From: IDS-8 sp035304285
GTDB taxonomy: Bacteria; Pseudomonadota; Gammaproteobacteria; Steroidobacterales; Woeseiaceae
DNA length: 39,004 nucleotides
Assembly (NCBI GenBank): GCA_035304285.1
Contig: DATGQI010000103.1
Coordinates: forward strand, 1-39,004
Direction of reading: 5' to 3'
Under the pieces are notes generated by a model. The model was not told the DNA's origin. It ran no database searches and saw only the letters and a program-made list of their open reading frames with translations. Positions 1 to 7,514 of this stretch are shown here, one piece after another. Position 1 is the first letter of the stretch. Each line of letters begins with the position of its first letter. Position numbers and translations under genes: made by a program.

Positions 1-1647
1 ATGCGCGTAGTTGAGGGCATCGGCCGTACGGGCGCAAAGCTCCAGTGCCTTTTTCGGCGCCAGCAGTTTCTTGGGATCCGTGTAGTGCGTCAGCGGAGTG
101 CCGCCGAGATACTCCATCGCGATGTAGGCAAGGTGCTTGTCCTCGCCGGCATCGAACACCGTGATGATGTTCGGATGCGTAAGGCGTCCGGCGGACTCGG
201 CTTCGCGGAAAAAGCGCAGCCGCGCCTCTTCCAGTTCCTCGTCCTCGAATTCTTTCTCGATCGGGATCACCTTGAGGGCTACCGGCCGGTTGATCCGCGG
301 ATCACGGGCGAGGTAGACGGCGCCCATGGCTCCCCGGCCGAGCTTGCGTTCGATGACGTAGCGGCCCAGGCGCTCGGGCATGCCACTGCCATTCGTCTCG
401 TGGAGCTTGTGGCTCCTGTCATTGTCTTGTCCCTGGGTCTGTTTGAGCCATTGCAGGACCGCCTCTGCCCGTTCCGGCTTCGCCTGTCCCTCGAAGGCAA
501 GCGACAGCTTGTACATCACCGCTGCGACCGTTTCCGAGGGTTCACAGCGACGGAACTCGGCGAATGCGGGTTCCAGCCGTCCGGCGGAGAGGAAGTCGGA
601 GCCGCGCTTGAACGCATCGACGGCCGCCTTTTTCTTCACACCGGCGAGCCACCAGCTGGAAGCCGCGGCCGCGACGAATACGACAATCGGTCGACCAAGA
701 TCGAAGCGGACGCGCCCGAAGGCGAGCATCAGGGCTTCGATCAGGACCAGCGCAGCGACCAGGCCGACCGCCCAGATCAGGATGTCGCGACGCTTGCGTC
801 CGGGGCCGAACAGCACGCCCACGATGGCCAGCAACGCCGGAGCCAGCCACTCGAGTGCGCCTACCCATGCCGGAGCGACAATCGCCTCGTCCTGCTCGAT
901 GTTGGCAAGCAGTGCTGCCGTGATTTCCGAGCGGGTCACATATTCGCCCGACGGCAGGATGGCAGCAGCGTGAACCAGCGGCAGTGCCGAGTCGAGGAAG
1001 ACGGTACGGTTCTTCAGGTTACTTCCGGGAAAATCCGCCGCAAGAACTTCTTCGGGCGTGTATCGCTGCACCTGCCGATAGTTGGACAGGAAGACGGCGT
1101 CATCGCCGCTGGAGATGCGGGAACTGGCGGCGGTGTCCTGGCTGCTCAAGGCGATTGCCAGCGGCAACGAGGGAAACATGACCCCGCTCTCGAACTGCCA
1201 CAGTGAAAGGCGGCGCAAGACGCCGTCATTGTCGGGCTGCAGCGTAAGGAAGCCGGTCTTGGTGGCAACTTCCGCAAGCGGATGTCCGCGCGGCACGAAA
1301 ACGGGTGTGCGGTCCCCAAGAGCGGCGGCCCAGCCGGGCAATTCCCCGGAGAGTTCCGGCGCGGGACCTTCGGGCATGACGATCCTGGCTGCACCCAGGT
1401 CCTGGAAACGCCGAACGAGACTGCCGTAAATGCGGCTTACGTCCTGCGTGGATTTTTGTGCGGGATTGACGCTGACGATAACGCCATCGTCGAGCGTCTC
1501 GTTACCAATATGCGTCGCAATCGTGTCGTACAGCAGATGATCGGCGGCATGAAACCAGTCGGCCAGGGGTCCATATACCAGCATCAGCATGATGCTGACA
1601 AAGCTGAGTACGACCAGCCGGTCCCGGCGTTCTTTCTTCCTGTCCAA
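1..1647 (-). CDS. CHASE2-domain membrane serine/threonine protein kinase (3' end cut by window)
   Basis: Signal-sensing Ser/Thr kinase; 549 codons are visible and the rest lies beyond position 1. The frame starts at TTG (1645-1647), preceded by GAGAG, and reads MDRKKERRDR then a membrane segment (about 11-26). The first in-frame ATG would fall inside that segment, so TTG is preferred. Residues about 35-258 form an extracytoplasmic region with the layout of CHASE2 domains. Three membrane segments follow (about 262-281, 288-310, 318-336), then a cytoplasmic linker. A protein kinase domain begins near residue 427 with GRGAMGAVY (glycine-rich loop, 437-445), VALK (Lys459) and an alpha-C Glu near 482. 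The sequence stops at ALNYAH, just before the HRD catalytic loop, so catalytic competence cannot be judged. CHASE2 kinases are known as bacterial environmental sensors; the ligand here is unknown. Transcribed away from radA. Confidence 0.88.
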   Translation of the reverse strand, partial: MDRKKERRDRLVVLSFVSIMLMLVYGPLADWFHAADHLLYDTIATHIGNETLDDGVIVSVNPAQKSTQDVSRIYGSLVRRFQDLGAARIVMPEGPAPELSGELPGWAAALGDRTPVFVPRGHPLAEVATKTGFLTLQPDNDGVLRRLSLWQFESGVMFPSLPLAIALSSQDTAASSRISSGDDAVFLSNYRQVQRYTPEEVLAADFPGSNLKNRTVFLDSALPLVHAAAILPSGEYVTRSEITAALLANIEQDEAIVAPAWVGALEWLAPALLAIVGVLFGPGRKRRDILIWAVGLVAALVLIEALMLAFGRVRFDLGRPIVVFVAAAASSWWLAGVKKKAAVDAFKRGSDFLSAGRLEPAFAEFRRCEPSETVAAVMYKLSLAFEGQAKPERAEAVLQWLKQTQGQDNDRSHKLHETNGSGMPERLGRYVIERKLGRGAMGAVYLARDPRINRPVALKVIPIEKEFEDEELEEARLRFFREAESAGRLTHPNIITVFDAGEDKHLAYIAMEYLGGTPLTHYTDPKKLLAPKKALELCARTADALNYAH

Positions 1648-1732
1648 TGCACCGCTCTCTACATAACGCGCGGAGTATAAAAAATGACAAGGCTTTTTAG
1701 TGAGATAGGGTTGGCAGTTTTGGAGCGATGGG

Positions 1733-1767
1733 CGCCAGCCCGGCTGTTCATGAAGTCCGGGCTGGCG
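1733..1767. repeat. 35-bp perfect inverted repeat resembling the fused ends of the 10.8-kb element
   Basis: Arms CGCCAGCCCGG (1733-1743) and CCGGGCTGGCG (1757-1767) are perfectly complementary around a 13-nt centre that contains TTCATGAA. The core AGCCCGG...TTCATGAA...CCGGGCT closely resembles what results if the two ends of the palindromic element at 10761-10927 are joined. It lies just upstream of the candidate radA promoter. It could be a solo terminus, an excision footprint, a terminator or a regulatory palindrome; the sequence does not decide. Confidence 0.75.
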
Positions 1768-1771
1768 GCGG

Positions 1772-1780
1772 TGCTATGAT
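1772..1780 (+). promoter_or_regulatory. Candidate extended -10 promoter for radA
   Basis: TGCTATGAT fits an extended -10 element (TGnTATnAT), 45 nt before the radA start codon. No good -35 hexamer is seen at 16-18 bp, which extended -10 promoters can lack. The palindrome at 1733-1767 occupies the -35 side. Inference from motif only. Confidence 0.4.
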
Positions 1781-1825
1781 GCGGGCTCCAGTCTCCGTAA
1801 CGAATCGAAGGTAAGCATCCACGGC

Positions 1826-3169
1826 ATGGCTCGAACGAGAACGGCATTCGTATGCAGCGATTGCGGTGCGCATTCCGTGAAATGGCAGGGCCAGTGCCCC
1901 GACTGTGAAGCCTGGAACACCCTTGTGCAGACTGCCCTGGCCGGGACCGCGCCCGCAGGTTTGAAGAGCTCTCCACCGAGCGTCATGTCGGATTTTGGCG
2001 ATGACGTCGAGTTCCGCCACCCGTCCGGCTTTGCGGAGTTCGACCGGGTGTTAGGAGGCGGGTTGGTACCCGGCTCGGTCGTGCTGCTCGGGGGGGATCC
2101 AGGAGTAGGAAAATCGACCTTGTTGCAGCAGGTCGCGGCGCGTTTACCTGCTTCGCTCAATACCTGCTACGCCACTGGTGAAGAATCGCTGCGCCAGGTT
2201 GCACAGCGCTCCCGCCGCCTCGGAACCAACTCATCGACGCTGAAACTGGTTTCCGACACGTCGCTCGATAACATCCTGGAACATGCAGCGGCGGCCAAAG
2301 CCAACGCCGTAGTCATCGACTCGATCCAGACCATGGCGACGCACGACCTTCCTTCCGCGCCGGGTTCCGTCGCCCAGTTGCGCGAGTGTGTTGGACGCAT
2401 CGTGCAATTTGCCAAGCAACGAGACGTCGCCTTTTTTCTCATCGGACACGTGACGAAGGAAGGCGCCATTGCCGGTCCGAGGGTCGTCGAGCACATGGTC
2501 GACACCGTACTCTATTTCGAAAGCGACCCCGGCAGCCGTTACTCGATTGTCCGGGCCGTCAAGAACCGCTTCGGGGCGAGCAGCGAGATGGGCGTGTTCG
2601 CGATGACCGAAACCGGTTTTCGCGAAGTACGGAATCCCTCCGCCATCTTCCTCTCGCAGTCACCGGTCGCCAGTTCCGGTAGCGTCGTCTCCGTGGCCTG
2701 GGAGGGTAGCCGTCCGCTGCTCGTCGAGATCCAGGCGCTCGTTGCGGAGGCGGCCGGTAATTACGCGAAGCGACTGGCGCAGGGTGTGGACCAGAATCGT
2801 CTTGCACTGCTCGTGGCCGTGCTCCACCGGCACGGCGGAATTTCGCTGGCGGGTGAGGATGTCTTCGTCAATGTGGTGAGCGGACTTCGCATCGGCGAGA
2901 CATCGGCGGATTTGCCGACAGTACTTGCCATCGTCTCGAGCCTGAGGGACCGGGCGTGCCGCAGGAAGATGATGAGCTTTGGTGAGCTGGGACTGGCTGG
3001 CGAAGTACGCCCGGTCCGCTTCGGCACGGAGCGTATAGCCGAAGCGGCCAAGCAGGGCTTTACCCAGGCGATCGTGCCGAAGACGAACGTGCCGAAAAAG
3101 GCGCCGGCGGGGATGGAAGTAATCGGAGTGTCGACTCTCGAAGAGGCGCTGGAGCACGCGTTCGATTGA
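1826..3169 (+). CDS. radA: DNA repair protein RadA (Sms)
   Basis: RecA-like ATPase that promotes branch migration in recombinational repair, cytoplasmic. The 447-residue product has the complete family layout: N-terminal zinc finger with Cys10, Cys13, Cys24 and Cys27; Walker A GGDPGVGKST (about 89-98); the RadA-specific KNRFG motif at 246-250; and a C-terminal Lon-protease-like domain (roughly 270-447). Length matches the usual 450-460. The ATG start gives the standard MARTRTAFVCSDCG opening. It stands alone, divergent from the CHASE2 kinase and convergent with the ypjD-like gene. Confidence 0.97.
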   Translation: MARTRTAFVCSDCGAHSVKWQGQCPDCEAWNTLVQTALAGTAPAGLKSSPPSVMSDFGDDVEFRHPSGFAEFDRVLGGGLVPGSVVLLGGDPGVGKSTLLQQVAARLPASLNTCYATGEESLRQVAQRSRRLGTNSSTLKLVSDTSLDNILEHAAAAKANAVVIDSIQTMATHDLPSAPGSVAQLRECVGRIVQFAKQRDVAFFLIGHVTKEGAIAGPRVVEHMVDTVLYFESDPGSRYSIVRAVKNRFGASSEMGVFAMTETGFREVRNPSAIFLSQSPVASSGSVVSVAWEGSRPLLVEIQALVAEAAGNYAKRLAQGVDQNRLALLVAVLHRHGGISLAGEDVFVNVVSGLRIGETSADLPTVLAIVSSLRDRACRRKMMSFGELGLAGEVRPVRFGTERIAEAAKQGFTQAIVPKTNVPKKAPAGMEVIGVSTLEEALEHAFD

Positions 3170-3204
3170 AGCGGAGCCTCGTTGGCAACGCCAATGCACT
3201 GGGG

Positions 3205-3293
3205 GTCGCCCGTGGGACAGGCTCCTACAGCGGCGTGTCCATACCTTGCGCATTGTCGGCAGAAGGCTGCAGGAGCCCGTCCCCGCGGGCGAC
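3205..3293. repeat. Inverted pair of REP-like repeats
   Basis: Two copies of a GGAGCC-type repeat face each other between the convergent radA and ypjD-like genes. One (3205-3230) reads on the minus strand TGTAGGAGCCTGTCCCACGG followed by GCGAC; the other (3267-3293) reads on the plus strand CTGCAGGAGCCCGTCCCCGC followed by GGGCGAC. Related copies lie at 17597-17619 and 33731-33755. The paired inverted layout resembles BIME/REP arrays at the 3' ends of genes in gammaproteobacteria and may act as a bidirectional terminator or mRNA stabiliser. Confidence 0.75.
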
Positions 3294-3313
3294 TCTCACA
3301 AATCGCGTAACCC

Positions 3314-4120
3314 CTAGGTCCAGGTGCGGCCCAGTACCTGCTCGAGGATATAGCGGCTGCCGAAATAGGCGAGGCCGAGTATCGCGAAGCCCCACAGGTA
3401 GAGCGATACCGCGCGGCGGCCGCGCCAGCCGGCGAATTGGCGCCCGGCCAGCAACACGCCGAAGAGTACCAGCGCGACCAGCGACAGAACCGTCTTGTGA
3501 ATCAGGTGCTGTGCGAACAGGTCCTCGACGAACACGAAGCCCGAAAACACGGCGAGCAGCAACGCGACGAACCCGGTGGCCGCGATTCCATACAGAAGGC
3601 TCTCGTTCGTTTCCAGGGGCGCAAACAGGTCGTTAACCGGCGATAACTTGCCTGCGTGCAGTCGCTGGTCCTGGATGAGAGCGTATACGGCGACAATCGC
3701 ACCTACCGTGAGCAGGCCGTAGGCCAGCAGCGAGATAAAGATGTGTGTTTCGATCTGCCAGGTGACGGAGGTGTTGGCAGGCGGCGCTGTGGACCAGCCG
3801 GTAAGGACGGCGGCGAGACCCGCTAGCACGAGAAGACCTGACGCAAGTCCGCGCAGCATCGGCCGGATGCAGATTATGATTGCGGTCAGGGCAAGAAGCA
3901 GCCCGATGAACGACGCCGTATTCCCCAGCGACAGTGTGATCCCATCCGGCAACAGGATCATGCTTCGTAGTACGACGAGGTGCCAGATTACTGCAATCAA
4001 ACCAACGATCCAGGCGATGACGAGCAGTGTCGTACCATGCCTGGAGTAGCGTGGAAGCCTGGACATGGCGAATGAAATGCCGGCAATTATGTACAAGAAA
4101 AGAATTGTGATTTGAAACAC
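3314..4120 (-). CDS. ypjD: CcsA/YpjD-like inner-membrane protein (cytochrome c assembly family)
   Basis: Integral membrane protein of 268 residues with about eight hydrophobic helices from residue 3 onward (MFQITILFLYIIAGISFAMS at the N-terminus). It resembles the CcsA/CcmC/HemX-like family that includes E. coli YpjD. CcsA relatives handle haem during cytochrome c maturation, but the function of YpjD itself is poorly defined. Context supports the assignment: in E. coli ypjD is also transcribed away from ffh, although here a phosphodiesterase-like gene sits between them. A histidine in the hydrophobic part (NTSVTWQIETHIFISLLAY) may be a haem ligand; this is inference. No partner cytochrome gene is in view. 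Confidence 0.8.
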   Translation of the reverse strand: MFQITILFLYIIAGISFAMSRLPRYSRHGTTLLVIAWIVGLIAVIWHLVVLRSMILLPDGITLSLGNTASFIGLLLALTAIIICIRPMLRGLASGLLVLAGLAAVLTGWSTAPPANTSVTWQIETHIFISLLAYGLLTVGAIVAVYALIQDQRLHAGKLSPVNDLFAPLETNESLLYGIAATGFVALLLAVFSGFVFVEDLFAQHLIHKTVLSLVALVLFGVLLAGRQFAGWRGRRAVSLYLWGFAILGLAYFGSRYILEQVLGRTWT

Positions 4121-4291
4121 AGAATCCCGACCGGCGATGCCCTAATTTTTGCTCGAGCGAATCATCCCATATGGTGCTGTCCAATAGAACCCTGGCCACT
4201 TCATTGCACCGGCAATGCTGTTGACTGACGCATCCGGCGGGCAAGTACGTTTCAGGGTACAGCGAATGGACGGCGGTATAGCGAAGGCTCT

Positions 4292-5059
4292 ATGCGCATA
4301 AGAATACTGGGATGCAGTGGCGGCATCGGTGCCGGTTCGCGCACTTCCGCGATGCTGATCGACAACGACGTCTTGCTCGACGCCGGCACCGGCATCGGTG
4401 ACCTTGATCTTGAAGACCTGTTCGCCATCCGGCACGTCTTTTTAACTCACGCGCACCTCGATCACATCGCCGGCCTGCCGATGCTGATCGACAGTATCTT
4501 CACCGAAGATGTCGATGTGCCCGTCACCGTCTATGGCCGGGAGGAGACACTGGATGCGATCCGCACACACCTGTTCAACTGGGTCATATGGCCGGACTTC
4601 GCCAAGCTCCCGAGCGCCGAAAATCCCATGCTCCGTTACTCGGTGTGCAACCCCGGCGATACCGTGACGATTGGCCGCCGTGACTTCCATGCTGTCGATG
4701 TGGCTCACAGCGTTCCGTCCATAGGCTACACGGTGCAGAATTCGGGCGGCGTGTTTGCCGTCAGTGGCGACACCAAGAGCAACCGCACACTGTGGCCGGT
4801 ACTGAATGCCTGCGATGACCTCAGGGCCCTGGTCATTGAAGTATCTTTCCCGAACGAACTTGCCGAGCTTGCAGAAACGGCCGGCCATTACTGCCCGAGT
4901 ACCCTGTGCCGCGACCTGGCATTGCTGAATCACGAACCCGAGATCTGGCTTACCGGCATGAAGCCGGGTGAGGAGCAGCGCATCCTGGCCCAGGTCACAG
5001 CCGCGGCGCCGGACAAGAATATCCGCATGCTTTCTCGCGGCACCGTTATTACGGTCTGA
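4292..5059 (+). CDS. Metallo-beta-lactamase-fold hydrolase, class II 3',5'-cyclic-nucleotide phosphodiesterase-like
   Basis: Predicted cytoplasmic metallohydrolase of 255 residues. It has the metal-binding motif HAHLDH (His53, His55, Asp57, His58), an N-terminal MRIRILGCSGGIGAG strand-loop, and later AHSVPSIGY and FAVSGDTK segments that supply further metal ligands. This arrangement matches the PDEase_II group of the beta-lactamase fold, whose characterised members hydrolyse cAMP or cGMP. RNase Z-like or other MBL hydrolases share the fold, so the substrate is inferred. It lies between the ypjD-like gene and ffh, in the same direction as ffh, with 85 nt before ffh. The ATG start has no strong Shine-Dalgarno. 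Confidence 0.78.
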   Translation: MRIRILGCSGGIGAGSRTSAMLIDNDVLLDAGTGIGDLDLEDLFAIRHVFLTHAHLDHIAGLPMLIDSIFTEDVDVPVTVYGREETLDAIRTHLFNWVIWPDFAKLPSAENPMLRYSVCNPGDTVTIGRRDFHAVDVAHSVPSIGYTVQNSGGVFAVSGDTKSNRTLWPVLNACDDLRALVIEVSFPNELAELAETAGHYCPSTLCRDLALLNHEPEIWLTGMKPGEEQRILAQVTAAAPDKNIRMLSRGTVITV

Positions 5060-5144
5060 GCGGCATTTCCCGTAGCCCCGGAACATCGAGGAACAAATAA
5101 CGATAAACTGCTGTCTTCTTGCAGCTCGAGGACAACGACAGCAC

Positions 5145-6515
5145 ATGTTCGACAATCTTTCGGAGCGCCTTTCGCAGGCAGCTCGCAACCTGACCGGGAA
5201 GGGCCGGCTCAGCGAATCCAACATCAAGGATACATTGCGCCAGGTGCGCCTCGCATTGCTCGAGGCGGACGTGGCGCTGCCGGTCGTCAAGTCATTCATC
5301 GAAAGAATCAATGAGCGGGCGATAGGTGAGGAGGTCGGCAAGAGCCTGACCCCGGGCCAGGCGCTTATCAAGATCATCCACAGCGAGCTGGTGTCGTTGC
5401 TCGGCAATGAATCGGTGCCGCTCAACCTGCGGGCACAGCCGCCGGTGGTCATATTTCTGGCCGGTCTGCAGGGAGCGGGCAAAACAACCACGGCTGCAAA
5501 GCTCGCGCGGCGGCTGATCGAGAAGGACAGGAAGAGCGTCATGCTGGTGAGCGTGGACGTTCATCGTCCGGCGGCTATCCTGCAGCTGGAGCGGCTGGCC
5601 GGTGAGGTCGGTGCGAGGTTCTGCCCGAGCGATGCCGGCGAAAAACCCGAGGTAATTGCGAGGCGGGCGCTGGAAGAGAGCCGACGCCAGCATATCGATG
5701 TGCTGATCGTGGATACCGCCGGGCGGATGCACGTCGATGCAGGGATGATGGAGGAGGTCGTTCGGGTGCACGGCGTAGCCGCCCCACACGAGACCTTTTT
5801 CGTCATCGACAGCATGGCCGGCCAGGACGCGGTGAACTCCGCCCGGGCATTCGACGAAAAACTGCCGCTCACCGGCGTGATCCTCACCAAAGCGGACGGC
5901 GACGCCAAGGGCGGCGTAGCACTGTCCGTCACGGAGGTGACCGGAAAGCCGATCCGCTTCCTGGGTGTGGGCGAGAAAACCGAGGCCCTGGAGGCCTTCC
6001 ACCCGGACCGCATGGCCTCCCGCATACTCGGGATGGGCGACGTGCTGTCGCTGGTCGAGGAGATCGAAAGCAAGGTCAGCCGCGATACCGCGGACAAGCT
6101 CGCCAGGAAACTGAAGAAGGGTAAAAGCTTTGACCTCGGAGACCTTCGTGACCAGTTCGAGCAGATGCTCAACATGGGCGGCATTGGGGCCATGCTCGAG
6201 AAGCTCCCCCTGGGAAATCTGGGCAACATCAACCAGGCGGCCCTCAAGGACACGGCCAATGAGCAGGTCCTCAGGCGCCAGGTAGCCATCATCAACTCCA
6301 TGACCCGCGAGGAACGCCGGTTTCCCAAGACCATCAACGGCTCCCGCAAACGCCGTATCGCAAAGGGCAGCGGCCAGGAGATCCAGGACGTGAACCGGCT
6401 CCTGAAGCAGCATTTGCAGATGGAGAAGATGATGAAGAAGATGTCCAAGGGCGGCATGAAGAAAATGATGCGAGGCCTGCCCGGCGGCCGTCTGCCGCCC
6501 GGGATGGCTCCCTGA
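5145..6515 (+). CDS. ffh: Signal recognition particle protein Ffh (SRP54)
   Basis: GTPase subunit of the SRP; it binds 4.5S RNA and hydrophobic signal sequences on ribosomes and delivers them to FtsY. The product has 456 residues: N domain (1-95), G domain with P-loop GLQGAGKTT (107-115), DTAGR (190-194) and TKADGD, and a methionine-rich M domain (about 330-456) with SRKRRIAKGSG for RNA binding and the MEKMMKKMSKGGMKKMM stretch. Length and motifs match E. coli Ffh. The usual rpsP-rimM-trmD-rplS genes follow. Confidence 0.98.
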   Translation: MFDNLSERLSQAARNLTGKGRLSESNIKDTLRQVRLALLEADVALPVVKSFIERINERAIGEEVGKSLTPGQALIKIIHSELVSLLGNESVPLNLRAQPPVVIFLAGLQGAGKTTTAAKLARRLIEKDRKSVMLVSVDVHRPAAILQLERLAGEVGARFCPSDAGEKPEVIARRALEESRRQHIDVLIVDTAGRMHVDAGMMEEVVRVHGVAAPHETFFVIDSMAGQDAVNSARAFDEKLPLTGVILTKADGDAKGGVALSVTEVTGKPIRFLGVGEKTEALEAFHPDRMASRILGMGDVLSLVEEIESKVSRDTADKLARKLKKGKSFDLGDLRDQFEQMLNMGGIGAMLEKLPLGNLGNINQAALKDTANEQVLRRQVAIINSMTREERRFPKTINGSRKRRIAKGSGQEIQDVNRLLKQHLQMEKMMKKMSKGGMKKMMRGLPGGRLPPGMAP

Positions 6516-6519
6516 CTGC

Positions 6520-6541
6520 TCCTCCGGCGGGTTACGGAGCT
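6520..6541 (+). terminator. Possible weak terminator after ffh
   Basis: GCTCC...GGAGC arms about 12 nt apart, followed by a pyrimidine-rich TTTCGCTTCACTTTT tract. The stem is only five strong pairs and the T run is interrupted, so this is a weak candidate; it sits immediately upstream of the candidate rpsP promoter. Confidence 0.3.
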
Positions 6542-6546
6542 TTCGC

Positions 6547-6574
6547 TTCACTTTTCCCCCGGAATCAGTAAAAT
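6547..6574 (+). promoter_or_regulatory. Candidate sigma-70 promoter for rpsP-rimM-trmD-rplS
   Basis: TTCACT (6547-6552) and TAAAAT (6569-6574) are separated by 16 bp. A leader of roughly 65 nt follows, containing a CTCGGG/CCCGAG stem and the palindrome CAGGCATGCCTG before the rpsP start. A structured leader could allow ribosomal-protein feedback, but that is inference. Confidence 0.4.
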
Positions 6575-6645
6575 GCGCCGTTTACTCGGGCCCGGCCCCC
6601 GAGCACAGGCATGCCTGCCTCTTAACTCAAATTAACGGAAGAGCA

Positions 6646-6918
6646 ATGGTCAGTATTCGACTTTCGCGCGCTGGCGCGAAAAAGAGCCCGTTTTACCACC
6701 TGGTGGTCACCGACAGCCGCAACCGCCGCGACGGTCGCTATATCGAGCGGCTGGGTTATTTCAATCCTGTCGGCAAGGCGCACGAGGAGAACCTGCGCGT
6801 GGACCTGGAGCGGGTCGATTTCTGGCTTGATCGCGGCGCCCGGCCGTCGGATCGCGTGGCAGCGCTGCTGAAGGCGTCGCGGAAGGCGTCCGAACAGAAG
6901 CCGTCCGAACAGAAGTAG
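6646..6918 (+). CDS. rpsP: 30S ribosomal protein S16
   Basis: Small-subunit protein S16, needed for 30S assembly. The 90-residue product begins MVSIRLSRAGAKKSPFYHLV and contains RNRRDGRYIERLGYFNP, both family hallmarks. GGAAGAG precedes the ATG. The C-terminal tail ends KASEQKPSEQK, encoded by two adjacent 15-nt near-identical units (6886-6900 and 6901-6915), a small local duplication in a region that varies in the family. First gene of the rpsP-rimM-trmD-rplS cluster. Confidence 0.98.
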   Translation: MVSIRLSRAGAKKSPFYHLVVTDSRNRRDGRYIERLGYFNPVGKAHEENLRVDLERVDFWLDRGARPSDRVAALLKASRKASEQKPSEQK

Positions 6919-6955
6919 TGCCGGAGGGCCGGCACCGCGCAGACGAGTCTGCGAT

Positions 6956-7510
6956 GTGGCGCAGCAAAAGGAGACTTCCAACGCCAGCGAGCCGGTAGTA
7001 CTGGGACGGGTTTCGGGTCTTTATGGCGTCAAGGGCTGGGTCAGGGTGTTCTCCTACACGGAACCGAGAGACGCGTTGCTCGACTATCGTCACTGGCTGT
7101 TGAAGTCAGGCGGCGGCTGGTTGGAAAAGGCCGTGGTTGACGGCAGGAGACAAGGCAAGTCGCTGGTCGCGAGGCTCGCAGGCGTCGACGACCGGGATGC
7201 GGCTGAAGCGTGGGTCGGTACGGACATCGCGGTCACCCGCGACAGCCTGCCTGCTACCGACGAAGGTCAGTACTACTGGACCGACCTCGAAGGCCTCGAG
7301 GTGCGTCATCGCGATGGACGTGTTCTCGGACGAGTGGCGCACCTGCTCGCTACCGGTGCCAACGACGTGATGGTCGTGCAGCCCGAGGGACAGGAGAAGC
7401 GCGCGGCACGAGGGACAGGGGAGATCCTGATTCCTTTCGTACCGGAGATGTACATACTGCGCGTCGATATCGAAGAGGGTGTTATCGACGTCGACTGGGA
7501 ATGGGACTGA
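6956..7510 (+). CDS. rimM: 16S rRNA processing/30S maturation protein RimM
   Basis: Assembly factor that binds S19 and helps mature the 30S head. The 184-residue product has the N-terminal RimM barrel (VVLGRVSGLYGVKGWVRVFSYTEP, from about residue 14) and the C-terminal PRC barrel (YYWTDLEGLEV... to IPFVPEMYI). The start is GTG at 6956; the nearby ATG at 6954 is in another frame. It lies 37 nt after rpsP and ends 4 nt before trmD, so translational coupling is likely. Confidence 0.96.
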   Translation: MAQQKETSNASEPVVLGRVSGLYGVKGWVRVFSYTEPRDALLDYRHWLLKSGGGWLEKAVVDGRRQGKSLVARLAGVDDRDAAEAWVGTDIAVTRDSLPATDEGQYYWTDLEGLEVRHRDGRVLGRVAHLLATGANDVMVVQPEGQEKRAARGTGEILIPFVPEMYILRVDIEEGVIDVDWEWD

Positions 7511-7514
7511 TGCG

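Noticed and set aside
1..1206. Long plus-strand open frame (401 codons) at the window start
   Set aside because: It is antisense to the CHASE2 kinase, whose minus-strand frame gives recognisable kinase motifs; the plus frame resembles no protein family and is Arg/Gly-rich as GC-rich shadows are.
4121..4291. Promoter pair between ypjD-like and phosphodiesterase-like genes
   Set aside because: TTGACT is present near 4221, but no matching -10 is found at 16-18 bp; too weak to annotate.
4442..5542. Long minus-strand open frame across the phosphodiesterase-like gene and ffh
   Set aside because: It spans two well-supported plus-strand genes and their gap, with no recognisable domain.
5292..6551. 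419-codon minus-strand frame opposite ffh
   Set aside because: Pure antisense of a strongly conserved gene; composition is typical of a mirror frame.
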